A stretch of DNA of 64,000 nt from Chionoecetes opilio (Eukaryota; Arthropoda; Malacostraca; Decapoda; Majidae). Positions 1 to 23,329 of this stretch are shown piece after piece. Made by a program: the position numbers and the translations under genes. Where the stretch lies: positions 417,503 to 481,502 of the forward strand of contig JACEEZ010019117.1 of NCBI GenBank assembly GCA_016584305.1, read 5' to 3'. Within the stretch, counting starts at the first letter, position 1; each line of letters opens with the position of its first letter. The notes beneath the pieces were generated by a model. It did no database searches and was not told the DNA's origin. It saw nothing but the letters and a program-made list of their open reading frames with translations.

Positions 1-96
1 CACGCCAGGACGAACTTGGTGGACTCGAACCGCTGACCGAATGCAGGGACTCTACACGCAAGCTCACGACACTACCAACCAAGCCACCCAGACGGG
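1..96 (-). repeat. tRNA-derived SINE head
   Basis: Read on the minus strand, this stretch has an A-box-like TGGCTTGGTTGGTAGTGTC followed about 45 bases later by a good pol III B box, GGTTCGAGTCC. That spacing is typical of a tRNA-derived SINE head. A shorter relative with the same B-box context lies at about 14135-14172, also on the minus strand. The copy is cut by the window edge, so its full length is unknown. Confidence 0.6.
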
Positions 97-149
97 TAGG
101 GGATTGCTGCAACAAGAGGGAGTCACGAGTAATGCCGGGAGGAGGGAAG

Positions 150-935
150 TCAAAAAGGGACTTTACAGTAGGAATGGTGAGAGGGAGGGAACACAGTAGG
201 GTGATCAAAGGAAGGGGGAGAAGAATGTAGAGGGGAAGAGGAGGAAAGTGTAGATGGTGAGGAGCCAGAGGTAGGGAACGGGGGTAGGAGGAAGATGAGA
301 GGGAAGAGGGTGGAGCTCAGCAGAAATTTGGAGAATAGAACAAGTTGAAGATGATAAGGTAGATGATGAAGTGGGGTGAGGTACATCATCTTGAGGCTGA
401 GTAAGGAACTCCTCAGTCATTGAGATAGCCTCAGGAAACACCTGGGGGAGTACAGGGTTTCTTAAAAGGAGGGGTTAGAGTGGGGGACCAGAGAAACTGG
501 GGAAAGTGAATGGTTTAAGGGGGTAAGGGGAGGAGTACGTCTAGGTCGGCTGAATTTACTAATCTTAAGGGCATGTTGAGGGAGGGGTGCGGTATCAACA
601 TAGATGTAGATGTTGGAGTGTCTAGACTCTTCGCTCCTCGTGGAGAAAGGATTAATCAGGGATATAGAGGGGGTAATAGAAGGGGACAAAATGTAATGAG
701 AAGGAACAGGGGAGGAGAGGAAGAGAGTTGTGGTGGAGACAGCAGAAAACAAAGTGACTCGAAACAGTACATGGGGTATCCCTTGTAAAATACATTGTGG
801 GATTTGCCACAGTTTGCACATGTAGGCAAGTTCACAGGGCAAGTAAAACATGTATGTCCAGTATGAGCAAAGAGTGGACAGAGGATTGGCGGTGCTTAGT
901 GGGGTGGCCAAAACGCCAGCAATTCTGGCAATGGC
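150..935 (-). pseudogene. Decayed retrotransposon gag with zinc knuckles (3' part)
   Basis: On the minus strand at about 935-795, pieces in different frames read HCQNCWRFGHPTKH and then CANCGKSHNVFYKGY. These match the paired CCHC-type knuckles of ORF1 (gag) proteins in Jockey/I/R1-type non-LTR retrotransposons, which bind element RNA. The pieces need at least two frameshifts and the downstream proline/serine-rich part (to about 150) has no clear domain, so this is a relic. Its probable N-terminal part lies at 1708-2028, on the other side of an RTE-like insertion. The knuckle assignment is fairly safe; the clade is not. Confidence 0.5.
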
Positions 936-947
936 GGGGAGGAGGGT

Positions 948-1695
948 CAATCAATCAATCATTGGGGGCATACGCCGGGGGGCGCGTCGCCTCGCCCACT
1001 CTACGACGCCACTCCCGGGGGTCACCACGCGCGAGTTCCCATGCAGGCTCCTTTCCCATACCAAGCAGCTCTCGACAAGAAACATCAACTTGCCCCAGCC
1101 ACGAGCCTTGTGGGCACCCCCTTGGCCTCCTCCACGCCGGATTGTCTCTTACAGATACAACCCAATGGGAAGGATCGGTTTCAGGGTAGCGTGCCACATG
1201 TCCATATAGCCAAAGTTGGTGTTGACGGACTATGCAGGTAATAGGCCTCGATTCAGTCTCACGGTGCAATCGCTGATTTGACACGTAATCATCCCAGCGA
1301 TACCCCATGATTCTGCGAAGACACTTATTACCAAAGGCATTGATTCGTCTCTTCAAGTCACTATTTAGTGTCCATGTCTCACAACCATAGAGTAAGACAG
1401 GAATCACAAGCGATTTGAAGATCCGGATCTTTGTCCTCCTGCACAGGTACCGACAATGCCAAATACTCCCGCTGAGCGAGTCCATAACACCGTGGGCTAT
1501 GCCAATCCGCCGTAAGACTTCTTGACGTGACCCACCGTCTTTATGGACTGCGCTACCAAGGTATGTAAAACTTTCCAAGATCTCAATGTCCTCGCCACAC
1601 GCATGAACAGACTGTACTGCTTCATCTAATAAGTCTCCAAACACCTGGACCTTGGTCTTGAGCCAGGAGACCTCAAGTCCCAAAGGCTTTGCCTT
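948..1695 (-). mobile_element. 5'-truncated RTE-like retrotransposon, copy 1
   Basis: The minus-strand frame (1683-955) encodes the C-terminal part of a non-LTR reverse transcriptase, with FTYLGSAVH, VLLYGCETWTL and RLYGHVARYPE blocks and an arginine-rich end. The stop codon is followed at once by a short ATTG-type repeat tail (948-963), a typical RTE arrangement. The copy is bounded by an exact 12 bp target-site duplication, GGGGAGGAGGGT, at 936-947 and 1696-1707. It is 5'-truncated and lacks the catalytic FADD core that copy 2 (32721-33693) keeps. It inserted into the gag relic described around it. Clade naming as RTE is inferred from the tail and these blocks. Confidence 0.85.
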
Positions 1696-1707
1696 GGGGA
1701 GGAGGGT

Positions 1708-2028
1708 GTTATGGCTTAATTAAGTGAGCAGTATGCTCTGGCTACATACATTTCAATAGTGAGATCCTGCCTCATAAAGGAGTTCTTTGAATTTTGCAAT
1801 GTTGGCAGAGAACTTAGAGGCCTCAAGGGTGGGGATGGTGAAACAAGAGACTGCGATAGCATCATATTCATTGGCCAATAGGGCGAGGAGGTCTACTGCA
1901 CAATCAGACCATTCAATATTGTTGACTGGGCAAGCATGCTGAGATATGGAAACAGTTCCCATGTAAGTATTAAAGTGAGGATTGGGCATTGCTAGGAAGA
2001 TGTCTTGGAAATCCTTTGAGGAGAGCAT
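1708..2028 (-). pseudogene. Probable N-terminal part of the split gag relic
   Basis: A 91-codon minus-strand frame (2028-1753) contains ECD-like text such as NNIEWSDCAVDLLALLANEY. I do not recognise it as a host gene. Its place directly upstream, on the same strand, of the 12 bp duplication that separates it from the zinc-knuckle gag suggests it is the upstream part of that ORF1. This is inferred from position only. Confidence 0.3.
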
Positions 2029-3941
2029 GGCTAAAGCTTCAACTTACACGGTAAGACTGGTTAGGTCGGGTATGCAAAGATACATTTCAGACCTGCTGCT
2101 GAAGAAACCTATGGAAACTGGGTGTTATTAGTGTAGGGGGCAGTGGGAGGGGGTGGCATTAACACCCTAACCTAACTAAAGAGGCCTAGATGTCCTTGTA
2201 AGACTTCAAATAATTCTAGAAATGCTCAAGACTTTGTGTTGGGATGTTGACGCTATTCCCCCTCCCTCATGAAGTGTGCCACCTACCTCCTAACTGAATG
2301 CTAACTGAACACACAACTTGCTGTGATATTAACTAAATCTGCACACCAGATTCTTTCAAAACAATTACTAGAGCAATGTTTATTGTAGTAACTCTTTATT
2401 CCTCCCCATACTGTGGCCAGCACAGGTGCAAAACTGCCAGGACTCTGGCAAAAACATGAAAGGGCTCAGGTACGCATGGCCACCAACCCTTGTCTCTCCA
2501 CCTGCCAATCACTGACTTGAGTGCTGATTGATGGGGTCTGGCAACTACTGGGGATCCAGACGAGTCATATCACTTACAAAAACTTGTCTGTATACACTAA
2601 ATTGCCCTAAAAGTTGTTTTTTTAGTTTTAGCAAGTATGTCGCAGCCATCCAAAACTTTTGCAGAGTACTACAAATTAACAAATCTTTATATAAACATCT
2701 GGTGTGAATTAATCGGCCACCTAATTGTAGATAATAGCCACTGACCCTGTTGGGTGGAGTTCCTGGACTCGGTTGGCATGATCTGACTATAAAAATTGGA
2801 ATTTTGTGTACAATACTACTAATGTAATAACACAATGTAATGTAATACAATCAACAAATAATATATGAAGACTGTTCTTGGTTGTATCACTTACATTCCT
2901 TTGATTTTTTTTCTTCCTAGCAGACACCATGGAGAGTGAATATGCCATCTTACATCAATATTGCAGTTTCATGACTTGCGGAATCCACACAGACATTGTT
3001 TAAGTCTTGAAAAAGCCATTAGATCTCAGCTTGGTAACACATTCTTTTGTAATTTCTTCCTTTAAGTGTGATGTATTTTTGACCATGTAAATAACACTTA
3101 CTTTCAGTACAAATAGTGGAGAAAATTTATGAACAAAAATTATTCATTAAATTTATATTAATTTAATAAGTCAGCTTTAAATAAACCATTGATGTCTTCC
3201 TACACAATCACAAGTATGACACCCCAAGTAGTAATATTTAAGCATTATTTGCTTATCCTCACACAAAAAAACTGCATTACATCACATAACCACTGCAACC
3301 ACATTATATAAATGTTCACTTGATAAGAAAAATTTGAATAGTATAAATATCACATTTCTAGTAGTGTGTGAAACCTGGCTTCAGTTTCCTGCAGTACTAC
3401 TATACAATACAGACTAGGTAGGAAAGCAGCTGAGGAACCAGTGTCAAAGTAAGAGTACCCTCAGCCTTCTGTACTAATATAATGTACATAATGAATACAT
3501 CTATTACTCTGCATTTCAAACGATGCAACAATCATCTTGTTCTCCTTACATAATGGTGGAATTAAGTTACATGAGTATGACCTTGCTTGTTCATCTTTTA
3601 AAGCAAAAATGAATACTGTAATATGTAGTTACTGTAATTAAATGGGGAAGTTTTTGGCTTATTGGTAACACTAACCACTTTGTCATAAAATTGATACCTT
3701 ACTGAGGCAATAACTAAAAGTAAATGGGGACGGTGAGAATCTAGTTATAGTCAAACTATTATGCCATCAGTGAAATCCAGGTATACAATGAAATAATGCC
3801 TAATACATAACACAGAAGAGAACATTCCCTATGTATATGATATGCATAACTTTAGTTCAAAATATGGAATGAGTTGGTTGTTAACTTTCTAATTTAGTGT
3901 AATACAAATATATGACTCATCAAACTGTGTAATAGTACTCA
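2029..3941. other. Downstream flank of FIS1, no gene recognised
   Basis: This AT-rich stretch follows the FIS1 stop codon on the minus strand and may hold its 3' UTR. Minus-strand AATAAA hexamers (plus TTTATT) occur near 2374 and 2388, which would allow a UTR of about 1.55 kb, but nothing proves their use. No supportable coding exon was seen on either strand. Confidence 0.4.
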
Positions 3942-15041
<11,100 letters not shown>

Positions 15042-15498
15042 CTGAAAACAATGAATCAACAATAAGATGGAGGAGACTGCATAACAAAAAACAAAAAACG
15101 AAAAGCAAGGCACTCATTAGTTCAATATAATCTAATGCTAGATGAAGACTGTAGTAGAATAAATTGAACCAGCTAAACATTGAAAACTCAAAGCAGATGA
15201 CATTTCATTGCTGAAGCATTACAGCTTTAACTTGTTCCATCCCTTATAATATTATTCATACAGAAATATGGTAGCCTCATGTGACCAACACCCAGTGTTC
15301 TTAAGCAATGAGCAGACACACAACAATAAATTTGGATGCGGAGAAAGAGACAACAAACATAATAAAAGAGGTGAAAGAAGTTATTAGGAGAAATCCTGAA
15401 CTGCAAAAAAAGTCATTAGATCAGCAAATCTATGATTGTAATCATAGAGGAGAGAGAGGACATGAAAATATAATTTCAAGACATGGATAAAGAAGATG
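15042..15498. other. FIS1 intron 1 or upstream region, no gene recognised
   Basis: AT-rich DNA immediately 5' of FIS1 exon 2 on the minus strand. I searched for the short first exon (ME..LN..V..EDL followed by a GT donor) here and further upstream to about 20 kb and did not find it. Confidence 0.4.
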
Positions 15499-15620
15499 TG
15501 GCCTCCGTGGCGTAGTGGCCAGCGCGCCGCTACCAATCCATGGCCCTGGTTCCAGTCCGGGCTTGGGCAAGTCGGCTGCCAGCCCAGCCGGCTGTTTCTT
15601 CGGATATTGATTTTCTAGCC
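15499..15620 (+). repeat. tRNA-derived SINE
   Basis: A box TGGCGTAGTGGCCAGCGCG and B box GGTTCCAGTCC with CCGGGC downstream form a tRNA-like head on the plus strand. The body contains GTCGGCTGCCAGCCCAGCCG. Confidence 0.7.
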
Positions 15621-16799
15621 GAGTGTAAAAATTGCCAGAAACCGCTAATATGGGGAAATATTTAGGCTGAAATTGCCTCCCAATGAATAGCTGGGTACGT
15701 TAGCAGAAACGCCCGATCTAAATTGCATGTGGTGGTTCAGGAAAGCATGCCAATTAGCGAAAGAAGGCGATTTAGAAAATAGGATAGATTGGTGCGATGT
15801 GGCAACACCCTTAGTCGCCATCTTGGAGCGGAAGCAGGACCTTCCTGTCGGAGCCCACTCCACCTCCACCCCTCGTGAGAACAACACCTCGAGCCGCTGG
15901 ACGTCGACTAGACCCGCCGATGCCCTCCCACGTGTCTTGCCTGTCCAGAGCTTGTTCCTGCTGATGGAGGCAGGACAAGTCCCAGCGCCAGGATAGGAGG
16001 GTTTTGGATGAGGCAGACGCAGGCTGGGGATGCGGAGTGTGAGGAGGACGAGAGGGCAAGAGAGGAGGAGGATCTTACACGTGGGTCTTGACGAGAGGAC
16101 CACAGCTACAGTTCCTTTGGTGAAAGCGTGAGATACCATAATAATAATGATGATAATGATGACCCTGTATTTGATGCAGCAGAAGTTATAGCATCAGGAA
16201 ATGAAATATTAAGGAGGCAAGAAGAGGAGTCTTTCTTTACCCTTTGTTTACACACCCTTATCGTGGTGCGAGCTGGCAACTCAGTAGCGATCCACCTTCC
16301 ACGGCTGAAGTTCGAGGGTTTGCTCTAGGCATACTCTATGCTGACGTCACCGTGAACCTCCGTGTGCACCCGTGCGCGTTGCCTTACTGAACGCAGCCCT
16401 TGCCTGAAGACGCTATCAGTGACGTCTGAGTGCTCAGTGTACAGTAGTACTGCATTTTAAGACTTCAGTATTAGCCATGTTTTGGTGAGTGCAAGTACTA
16501 TAATCTGTGCTTAAGCATGTTTTAGTGAGTTCATATTGTGTGGGGGGGCTAGGGGTAACCATCGGATAATTTGGACTTTCGGCTAATTCAAACCAGGTCT
16601 CCCCCTAATTAGTTCGAATTAGTGAGGGTTTACTGTATGGTAACCTGGATGTCACACTAGCCCAGTGTCCCGGAGTAGCGGGTTGTCACCCACCACAGGT
16701 TCAAGGGCTAATGCGGCGGGGATGAGCATAGCGTATATCCCCATCTTTACCTTTGCCTATCGGTACAAACCTATAGCCTTACAGCTCAGACTAGAGGTA
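15621..16799. other. No gene recognised; GC-rich 15820-16110
   Basis: The segment 15820-16110 is clearly richer in GC than its surroundings and contains CGCCATCTTGG, a YY1-like motif. It could be a promoter-like or first-exon region, but no frame resembles the FIS1 start. At 16550-16634 there is one Tigger-like end (AATTAGTGAGGGTTTACTG followed by TA) whose partner is not visible. Confidence 0.35.
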
Positions 16800-17036
16800 T
16801 AGGACTAGTGATTTTGGCCAAGTCCAGCAAAACAGGACTAGTGATTTTGGCCAAGTCCAGCAAAACAGGACTAGTGATTTTGGCCAAGTCCAGCAAAACA
16901 GGACTAGTGATTTTGGCCAAGTCCAGCAAAACAGGACTAGTGATTTTGGCCAAGTCTAGCAAAACAGGACTAGTGATTTTGGCCAAGTCTAGCAAAACAG
17001 GACTAGTGATTTTGGCCAAGTCTAGCAAAACTTGAT
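16800..17036. repeat. 33 bp minisatellite, seven copies
   Basis: Seven near-identical 33 bp units contain GTGATTTTGGCCAAGTCCAG, with a C-to-T change (AAGTCTAG) shared by the last three. Because 33 is a multiple of three the array is open on both strands as an 11-residue repeat, but nothing suggests translation. Confidence 0.95.
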
Positions 17037-17201
17037 CACACAAGAATGCAATCATCACAGACATGACTATGACTCCCCCTCATTCTTAACATGTAAAAGA
17101 AAGTTATTTTGGTTTTGTATTTCACTATCTTTCATCGTTACTGATTTACAAAAGAAAGGAAAACATACTTTTTGCCGTACAGGAAAACTTCGACAAATCT
17201 A

Positions 17202-17299
17202 CAGTAAACCCTCTCATATTCGGACTAATTGGGCCAAGGAGTGGTCCGAGTAATGCAAGGCTCCGAATAATGGGGGGGATGATATATGGGGGGATATGT

Positions 17300-17332
<33 letters not shown>

Positions 17333-17361
17333 CTAGGTGAATAGCTGGGAAATTTCGACCC

Positions 17362-17404
<43 letters not shown>

Positions 17405-17587
17405 CTAGTTGAATATATAGTTGGGAAATTTCGGCCCCTTAAAAAAAAAAAAAAAATCTAGGTGAATATATAGCTGGGAAATTTCGACCCCTTTATATAT
17501 ATATATATAAAAAAGAAAGAAAAAAAAAAAGAAAAAAAAAAAGGGGAGGTCCGAATAATGAGGGTCCGAATACGAGAGGTTTTACTG
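17202..17587 (+). mobile_element. Tigger-like MITE with internal poly-A blocks, copy 1
   Basis: Ends are CAGTAAACCCTCTCATATTC and, inverted, CAGTAAAACCTCTCGTATTC, flanked by TA at 17200-17201 and 17588-17589. The interior is a tandem of poly-A runs separated by GCTGGGAAATTTCGACCCCT units. Copy 2 (17749-18048) is in the opposite orientation 161 bp away. Confidence 0.9.
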
Positions 17588-17629
17588 TATTTGAAAATTG
17601 AAAGATCTAAAACTTGAATTCCTAAAAAT

Positions 17630-17949
17630 GTTCATGTAAATCTCTCTCATTCTACTGTACACTTCACCTTCCTATACCATGTTCTGCCCTCTCATTATTC
17701 ATTTAATTTTTACACTTTCTTTCCCTCTTCTTTTTTCTCATCAAAGTACAGTAAACCCTCTCGTATTCGGATCCTCATTATTCGGACCTCCTCTCTTCCT
17801 TTTTTTTTTTTTTTTCTTTTTTTTAGTGGTCGAAATTTCCTAGCTAATAATATCCTACACCTAGAATTTTTTTTTTTTTTTTGGGGGGGGGGTCGAAGTT
17901 TCCTAGCTCTATATACTATACACCAAGATTATTATTTATATATTATTAT

Positions 17950-17984
<35 letters not shown>

Positions 17985-18240
17985 ATATCCCCCCCATTAC
18001 TCGGACCACTCCTTGGCCCAATTAGTCCGAATATGAGAGGTTTTACTGTACACACGTCCATCCACATTATTCTTCTTTCCTCACTTTTCACTTCAGCCTC
18101 CACAACCCTTCTCTTTCCCTTCCTGGTCCTTCACTCACCGTTGCTCCCCTGTGCCATTATTCACTCAGCCTACAATTCTCCTCATCTCTCCCCTCCTCTG
18201 CCGCCCCTCGTGTGCTGAGAGGACACTGAAGGCTTGTGTT
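17630..18240 (+). repeat. Interspersed repeat, copy A (interrupted by MITE)
   Basis: Blocks such as CACTTCACCTTCCTA, CACGTCCATCC.CATTCTTCTT, TCCTTCACTCACCGTTGCTC and GTGCTGAGAGGACACTGAAG recur in order at about 50990-51540. The family is not recognised and has no coding signal. Confidence 0.75.
17749..18048 (-). mobile_element. Tigger-like MITE, copy 2 (inverted)
   Basis: It has the same ends as copy 1 (CAGTAAACCCTCTCGTATTC at left; TATGAGAGGTTTTACTG at right), with TA at 17747-17748 and 18049-18050. It is inserted in an interspersed repeat whose uninterrupted paralogue lies at 51181-51215, which shows the empty site. Confidence 0.9.
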
Positions 18241-18860
18241 CCTTTCTATTAGCTTAGGCAATGTTTTTAATACAGTACAGCATAATAATACAGTAAACCC
18301 TCACTTTTACGGACCTCGATATAAACAATTTCGGCTTTAATTAACTTTTTCTGCCAGTCCGATATATGCCGGTATTTACCGAATAAACTTGGTAATTTAT
18401 TCAGCAAATGCGGGGTTTGGTTCAGTGGTGGGCCGGCCGAACATGTACACGCAGGTTGGACGGTGGCAGTGAAAACAAAGTCGAACGGGCGGTGCGGCTG
18501 CGTTCCGATCAGTCTTGCTTTGTCGGCCCAAGTGTAAACATCTCATCTCACGTCCTCCCGTGCCTCGCTACGTTGCCTGCCTCCCGTGCCTCACCACGTG
18601 TTGTTTTAATTTCCCTGTATGCGTGTAGTATTTTTAATGGCTGCACGTACTTAGGTATACGAACTTTCATCTAATGTAGCAAACAAAGTTCATTATACAG
18701 TGGTCCCTCACGTTTGGCGATTTAATTAGTCTTGCCAAACCATCGCCAAGTTAATTTCGTCAAACGCGAATAGTACTTTCAATGGGAAAATTATCCATTA
18801 GTCTTTGATGAGGCCCGAGTTCACCCTTTTGACCCCCATTTTCGTACTTTAACTGCTTAA
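18241..18860. other. Two further Tigger-like termini, no gene
   Basis: TA-flanked starts occur at about 18294 (CAGTAAACCCTCACTTTTAC) and about 18699 (CAGTGGTCCCTCACGTTTGG). Their matching right ends were not found, so these are recorded as fragments. Confidence 0.45.
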
Positions 18861-21093
18861 GGGGAGAGTCTGCCGTGAAAATATGAAAATTATTTTTTAA
18901 TATACGAATTTGAGTTATATGGTCTATGGCAGCACCCTATCCTTTGGCTTTCGAATGGTGGAATTTTTTTCAGCCGGACATAAATTTAAATACCCATAGC
19001 GAGGGGCATTTAAACTTTCAAAACTTGTCAAAAAAAACAAAAACAAAAACAAAAAAAATGTATTTTGGATAATTTTCCCATATATCAAAACTAACCCTTT
19101 AAAAAAAAAAAAATAGCAATCTTCAGGGTGAAGTTTGTTACCCAGGTAACAATTCTGGAACACAATTTTGGATATGAAAAGTGCAACCTGTTCACAAAAT
19201 TTTTTGGAACAAATGTATACATCCAAAAAAGACTAGAAAGAGAGAAAAGAGAAAAATTACACCGAAGAAGACAATAAACAAGAAGAGGAAGACAGACAAA
19301 GGAATTCCAACCGAAAGCTATGCACCTGGTGAATTTTGATCGAACCTTGCAACAATGAGGGGCGTGGCGCGCCCTGACACCCTCGCCTTTGAGTGATTAA
19401 TTAATACCTTTATAAGGGGGGACAAGGTGCAGATCCTTTTATGCATGCATTGATATGTGATTACTGATCCCATAAAATTCATATGCAAGCATCATTGACA
19501 GTATAGTACCTTCACTGGAGCGCAGAAACTTTAGCAAAACTTCAAACGCGTTTATCTCAAAACTAGTATAAAATGAACATAAAATTCATCTCGGCTTTTA
19601 TTTTTGGCACGATTTTCACGAAACTTTAGGACACACAAAATCAAATATCGTAGAAAAATCTGTTCTGATTTTGTTTTTGTTTTAAAGGCTTAGTTTTGAT
19701 ATATGGGAAAATTATCCTTAACATTTTAATTTTTTTTTTTTTTTTTTTTTTACAATTTAAAAAAAAAATCGAAAACAATTTTCAAAAAAATATCAGAACA
19801 AATTGTTAGAATAACAATGAATTATCAGATGCTCATGTCACAAGGAAATCGGTCAAAAAATGGCTGAGAAGAAGCAATTCAAAATTTCATAAAAAACCGA
19901 CAAAAATAGTTTCTTTAAATTTTTCAAATTTTTCCTTTCATCTGATCAGCTTGAAATTTTCATGTGATAACAAGGGTACTAATATACACAACATATAAAT
20001 TACAGGGAGGTCCCGTTATACGAGCATTCGATATACGAGAATCCGATGATACGAGATGTGTAAATTAGGGTCTATTTTCAATATACGAGATTGAAAATCC
20101 AATGCTACGACATTCAAACTGGGGTGAGTAAAATTACCAAGTTATTTACTAAAGTAAATTACAAGTTATTTACTAAAATTATAAAGTCATTTACTGACTA
20201 TATGATTTTACCTAAGGTTGTACGATAATTATCAATCTGAAAATATGATAATTATGGTGGCTCGGTACGACAATGTGGCGTACAAAAATTCACATCCCTG
20301 TTGGCAACACTGCAGGCGGACAACAACAACACGCGCTTGCCAACCTATCTCGAGCCTTGTTTTAGCGTGAAAATACGTCAAAATGTACGACGAAATCATA
20401 GACGAGGTGAGTGAGAGGTGCAGGAAGATGTGCTGCGTGTGTGTGGGTGTGTGGGGAGGACGGGGAGGGTGTGAGAGGTGGAAATAGCCAGCTGTCGTGT
20501 GTCTCAGTTGGGGAAAACGTGAGGAAAAGTGAGCGATGGACTGAACGATGTACAATGATTCAGATGCGCAGACGAGTTTGTGGGCAGTGGAAGAGGACTG
20601 CGCACCCCTCCCTTGTACCTACCGTACCCTCTCGAGTCTAGTGTATCACGCGGCGTCCCCATGAGTACATACGTCTTTGTTGCTTGTATGTATTGTGCCT
20701 TGTGAGTCAATTTTAGTGATTTGCTGGTTTACTTAATGTGCTTATTGTGACTTATTTGTGCTCTGTCCTACTGTGCTGTCACACTCTTAATTCACTGTGT
20801 TTTGTGTGGTGGTGCGGTGGTGTGGTATATAGAGCCCTATATTTGAGAGTTTGAGAGTTTGTTGTGTTTGCTATAGGTAGTTTATTTAAGCTTGAAAAAC
20901 ATGTCTTTTTTTTTTTTTCTTTTAATTGATGGGGTCCTGGAACCAAACCTATATTTTACCATTAGCTATGTGTTTCGTTATACGAGATTTCGCTTTACAA
21001 GTATGCCAGGTGGAACCTAACTGCTCGTATCTTCGGGACCTCCCTGTATTCATGACCGTAGATGCAATTTTTAATTCACGGCGGACTCTCCCC
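18861..21093. mobile_element. TTAA-flanked TIR element (Kolobok- or piggyBac-like)
   Basis: Inverted ends are GGGGAGAGTCTGCCGTGAA and, from the right, GGGGAGAGTCCGCCGTGAA, flanked by TTAA at 18857-18860 and 21094-21097. A TTAA duplication is typical of piggyBac and Kolobok. No transposase is recognisable. A second internal inverted pair (GGATAATTTTCCCATATATC at about 19067, inverted at about 19705) and a nested Tigger-like element (20003-21046) fill it. Confidence 0.75.
20003..21046. mobile_element. Tigger-like element nested in the TTAA element
   Basis: Ends read CAGGGAGGTCCCGTTATACG and, inverted, CAGGGAGGTCCCGAAGATAC. TA flanks it at 20001-20002 and 21047-21048. The interior includes repeated ATACGAGA motifs, a GT-rich stretch and a tiny ATG frame (MYDEIIDE followed by gtgagt at about 20383-20412), which might be a relic of the element's own gene start. 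No transposase domain is visible. Confidence 0.85.
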
Positions 21094-21202
21094 TTAAAGA
21101 AAAGACATTATACATGAAACATTAACAGCAATACATAAGACAATAGATAATAGATAACAGATGTTATTTTCCATGAATTATTTACAGTTAGGTGCCGATG
21201 TA

Positions 21203-21852
21203 CCATAAATGGCGGCGTATAAGTCGACCAGGCGTACAAGTCGACCCCAAGATTATTAGCTCAAGATTACGGGTTAGGCCTATACGTGCCGTATAAGTCA
21301 GCCAAAAAAATATGGTAGGCTACTGGTAGGCCAAAGCTTGAATATGGATAGGGTACGGTATACGGTAACCTGTCACAAAAACCCATAACACCACTCCACT
21401 TATATGAAGATATGAATCTTTACTAAAGGTCTGCCTTTTGTTTTCACTTAAAAAACACCCTAGTCCCCTGATAGTACCCCTACATACTGTATATTATAGT
21501 CAAACACGGTAGTACCTATGACTGGACAGTCTGGACTGCACTCACCCTCCGCCATTTGCATTCACAGTGTTTACACTCTGTGTGTCAGCTGTTGGAAACA
21601 GCTGTGGGTGGAACTGACGCTAAACGTCTTCTCCATTTGTCGCTGTTGCTCTGGAAGTGGCGCATATTGTACAGTAGTTGTCTGACTGGAGTTACGGTAA
21701 GTGGTGTACAGCGATTGTTAGTAGTGCTGATCCACTTGTTTAGCCCTCAGTGGTAAAGGTTCGCATTTTATCCTTTGCCGTATAAGTTGACCCCTAGTTA
21801 TGGAGAAATTTTTTCAGGCTCAAAGAGTCGACTTGTACGCCGCCATTTACGG
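21203..21852. mobile_element. Tigger-like element (AAGTCGAC family)
   Basis: Ends are CCATAAATGGCGGCGTATAA and, inverted, CCGTAAATGGCGGCGTACAA, flanked by TA at 21201-21202 and 21853-21854. AAGTCGAC motifs repeat near both ends. It has no coding capacity. Confidence 0.88.
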
Positions 21853-21879
21853 TACTGCATAATACTAAGAAAAAACAAG

Positions 21880-22111
21880 AGCTGGGTCAACAAGGTGGCT
21901 GCAAGATGGCCGTCAGATGTAAACATCACCCCCCTCCCGCTGCCGCTCTCCACTGTAAAACGTGATATCTCGGGTCTGCCACTTCACCTGGGACACCTGG
22001 CTAGGCGACGCCCTACGTGCCACCCCCATGGGTCATTACAGCTTAGACTCCTCCCCACACCTATGGATAAGAAAATCATCCCGCTTCCTGGATGTCTCCC
22101 TCACCCGCCTG
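21880..22111 (+). mobile_element. RNase H-type retrotransposon tail fragment
   Basis: The plus strand reads NKVAARWPSDVNITPLPLPL and then GLPLHLGHLARRRP, which parallels the region just after the RNase H domain at 10533-11290 (ARMALTDVN.TPFPLPLS). It is a short dead fragment, duplicated in diverged form at 27050-27300. Confidence 0.6.
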
Positions 22112-23322
<1,211 letters not shown>

Positions 23323-23329
23323 CAAAAAA

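Noticed and set aside
15645..16139. Minus-strand frame starting MATKGVATSHQ near a CCAAGATGGC motif as the FIS1 start
   Set aside because: It does not resemble the Fis1 N-terminus and has no donor leading to phase-compatible exon 2.
16808..17064. Eleven-residue repeat protein on either strand
   Set aside because: The repeat unit is 33 bp, so open frames are expected; no start context or flanking coding sequence.
20383..20412. Mini first exon MYDEIIDE followed by gtgagt
   Set aside because: It lies inside a Tigger-like element, is only eight codons long and has no downstream partner exon.
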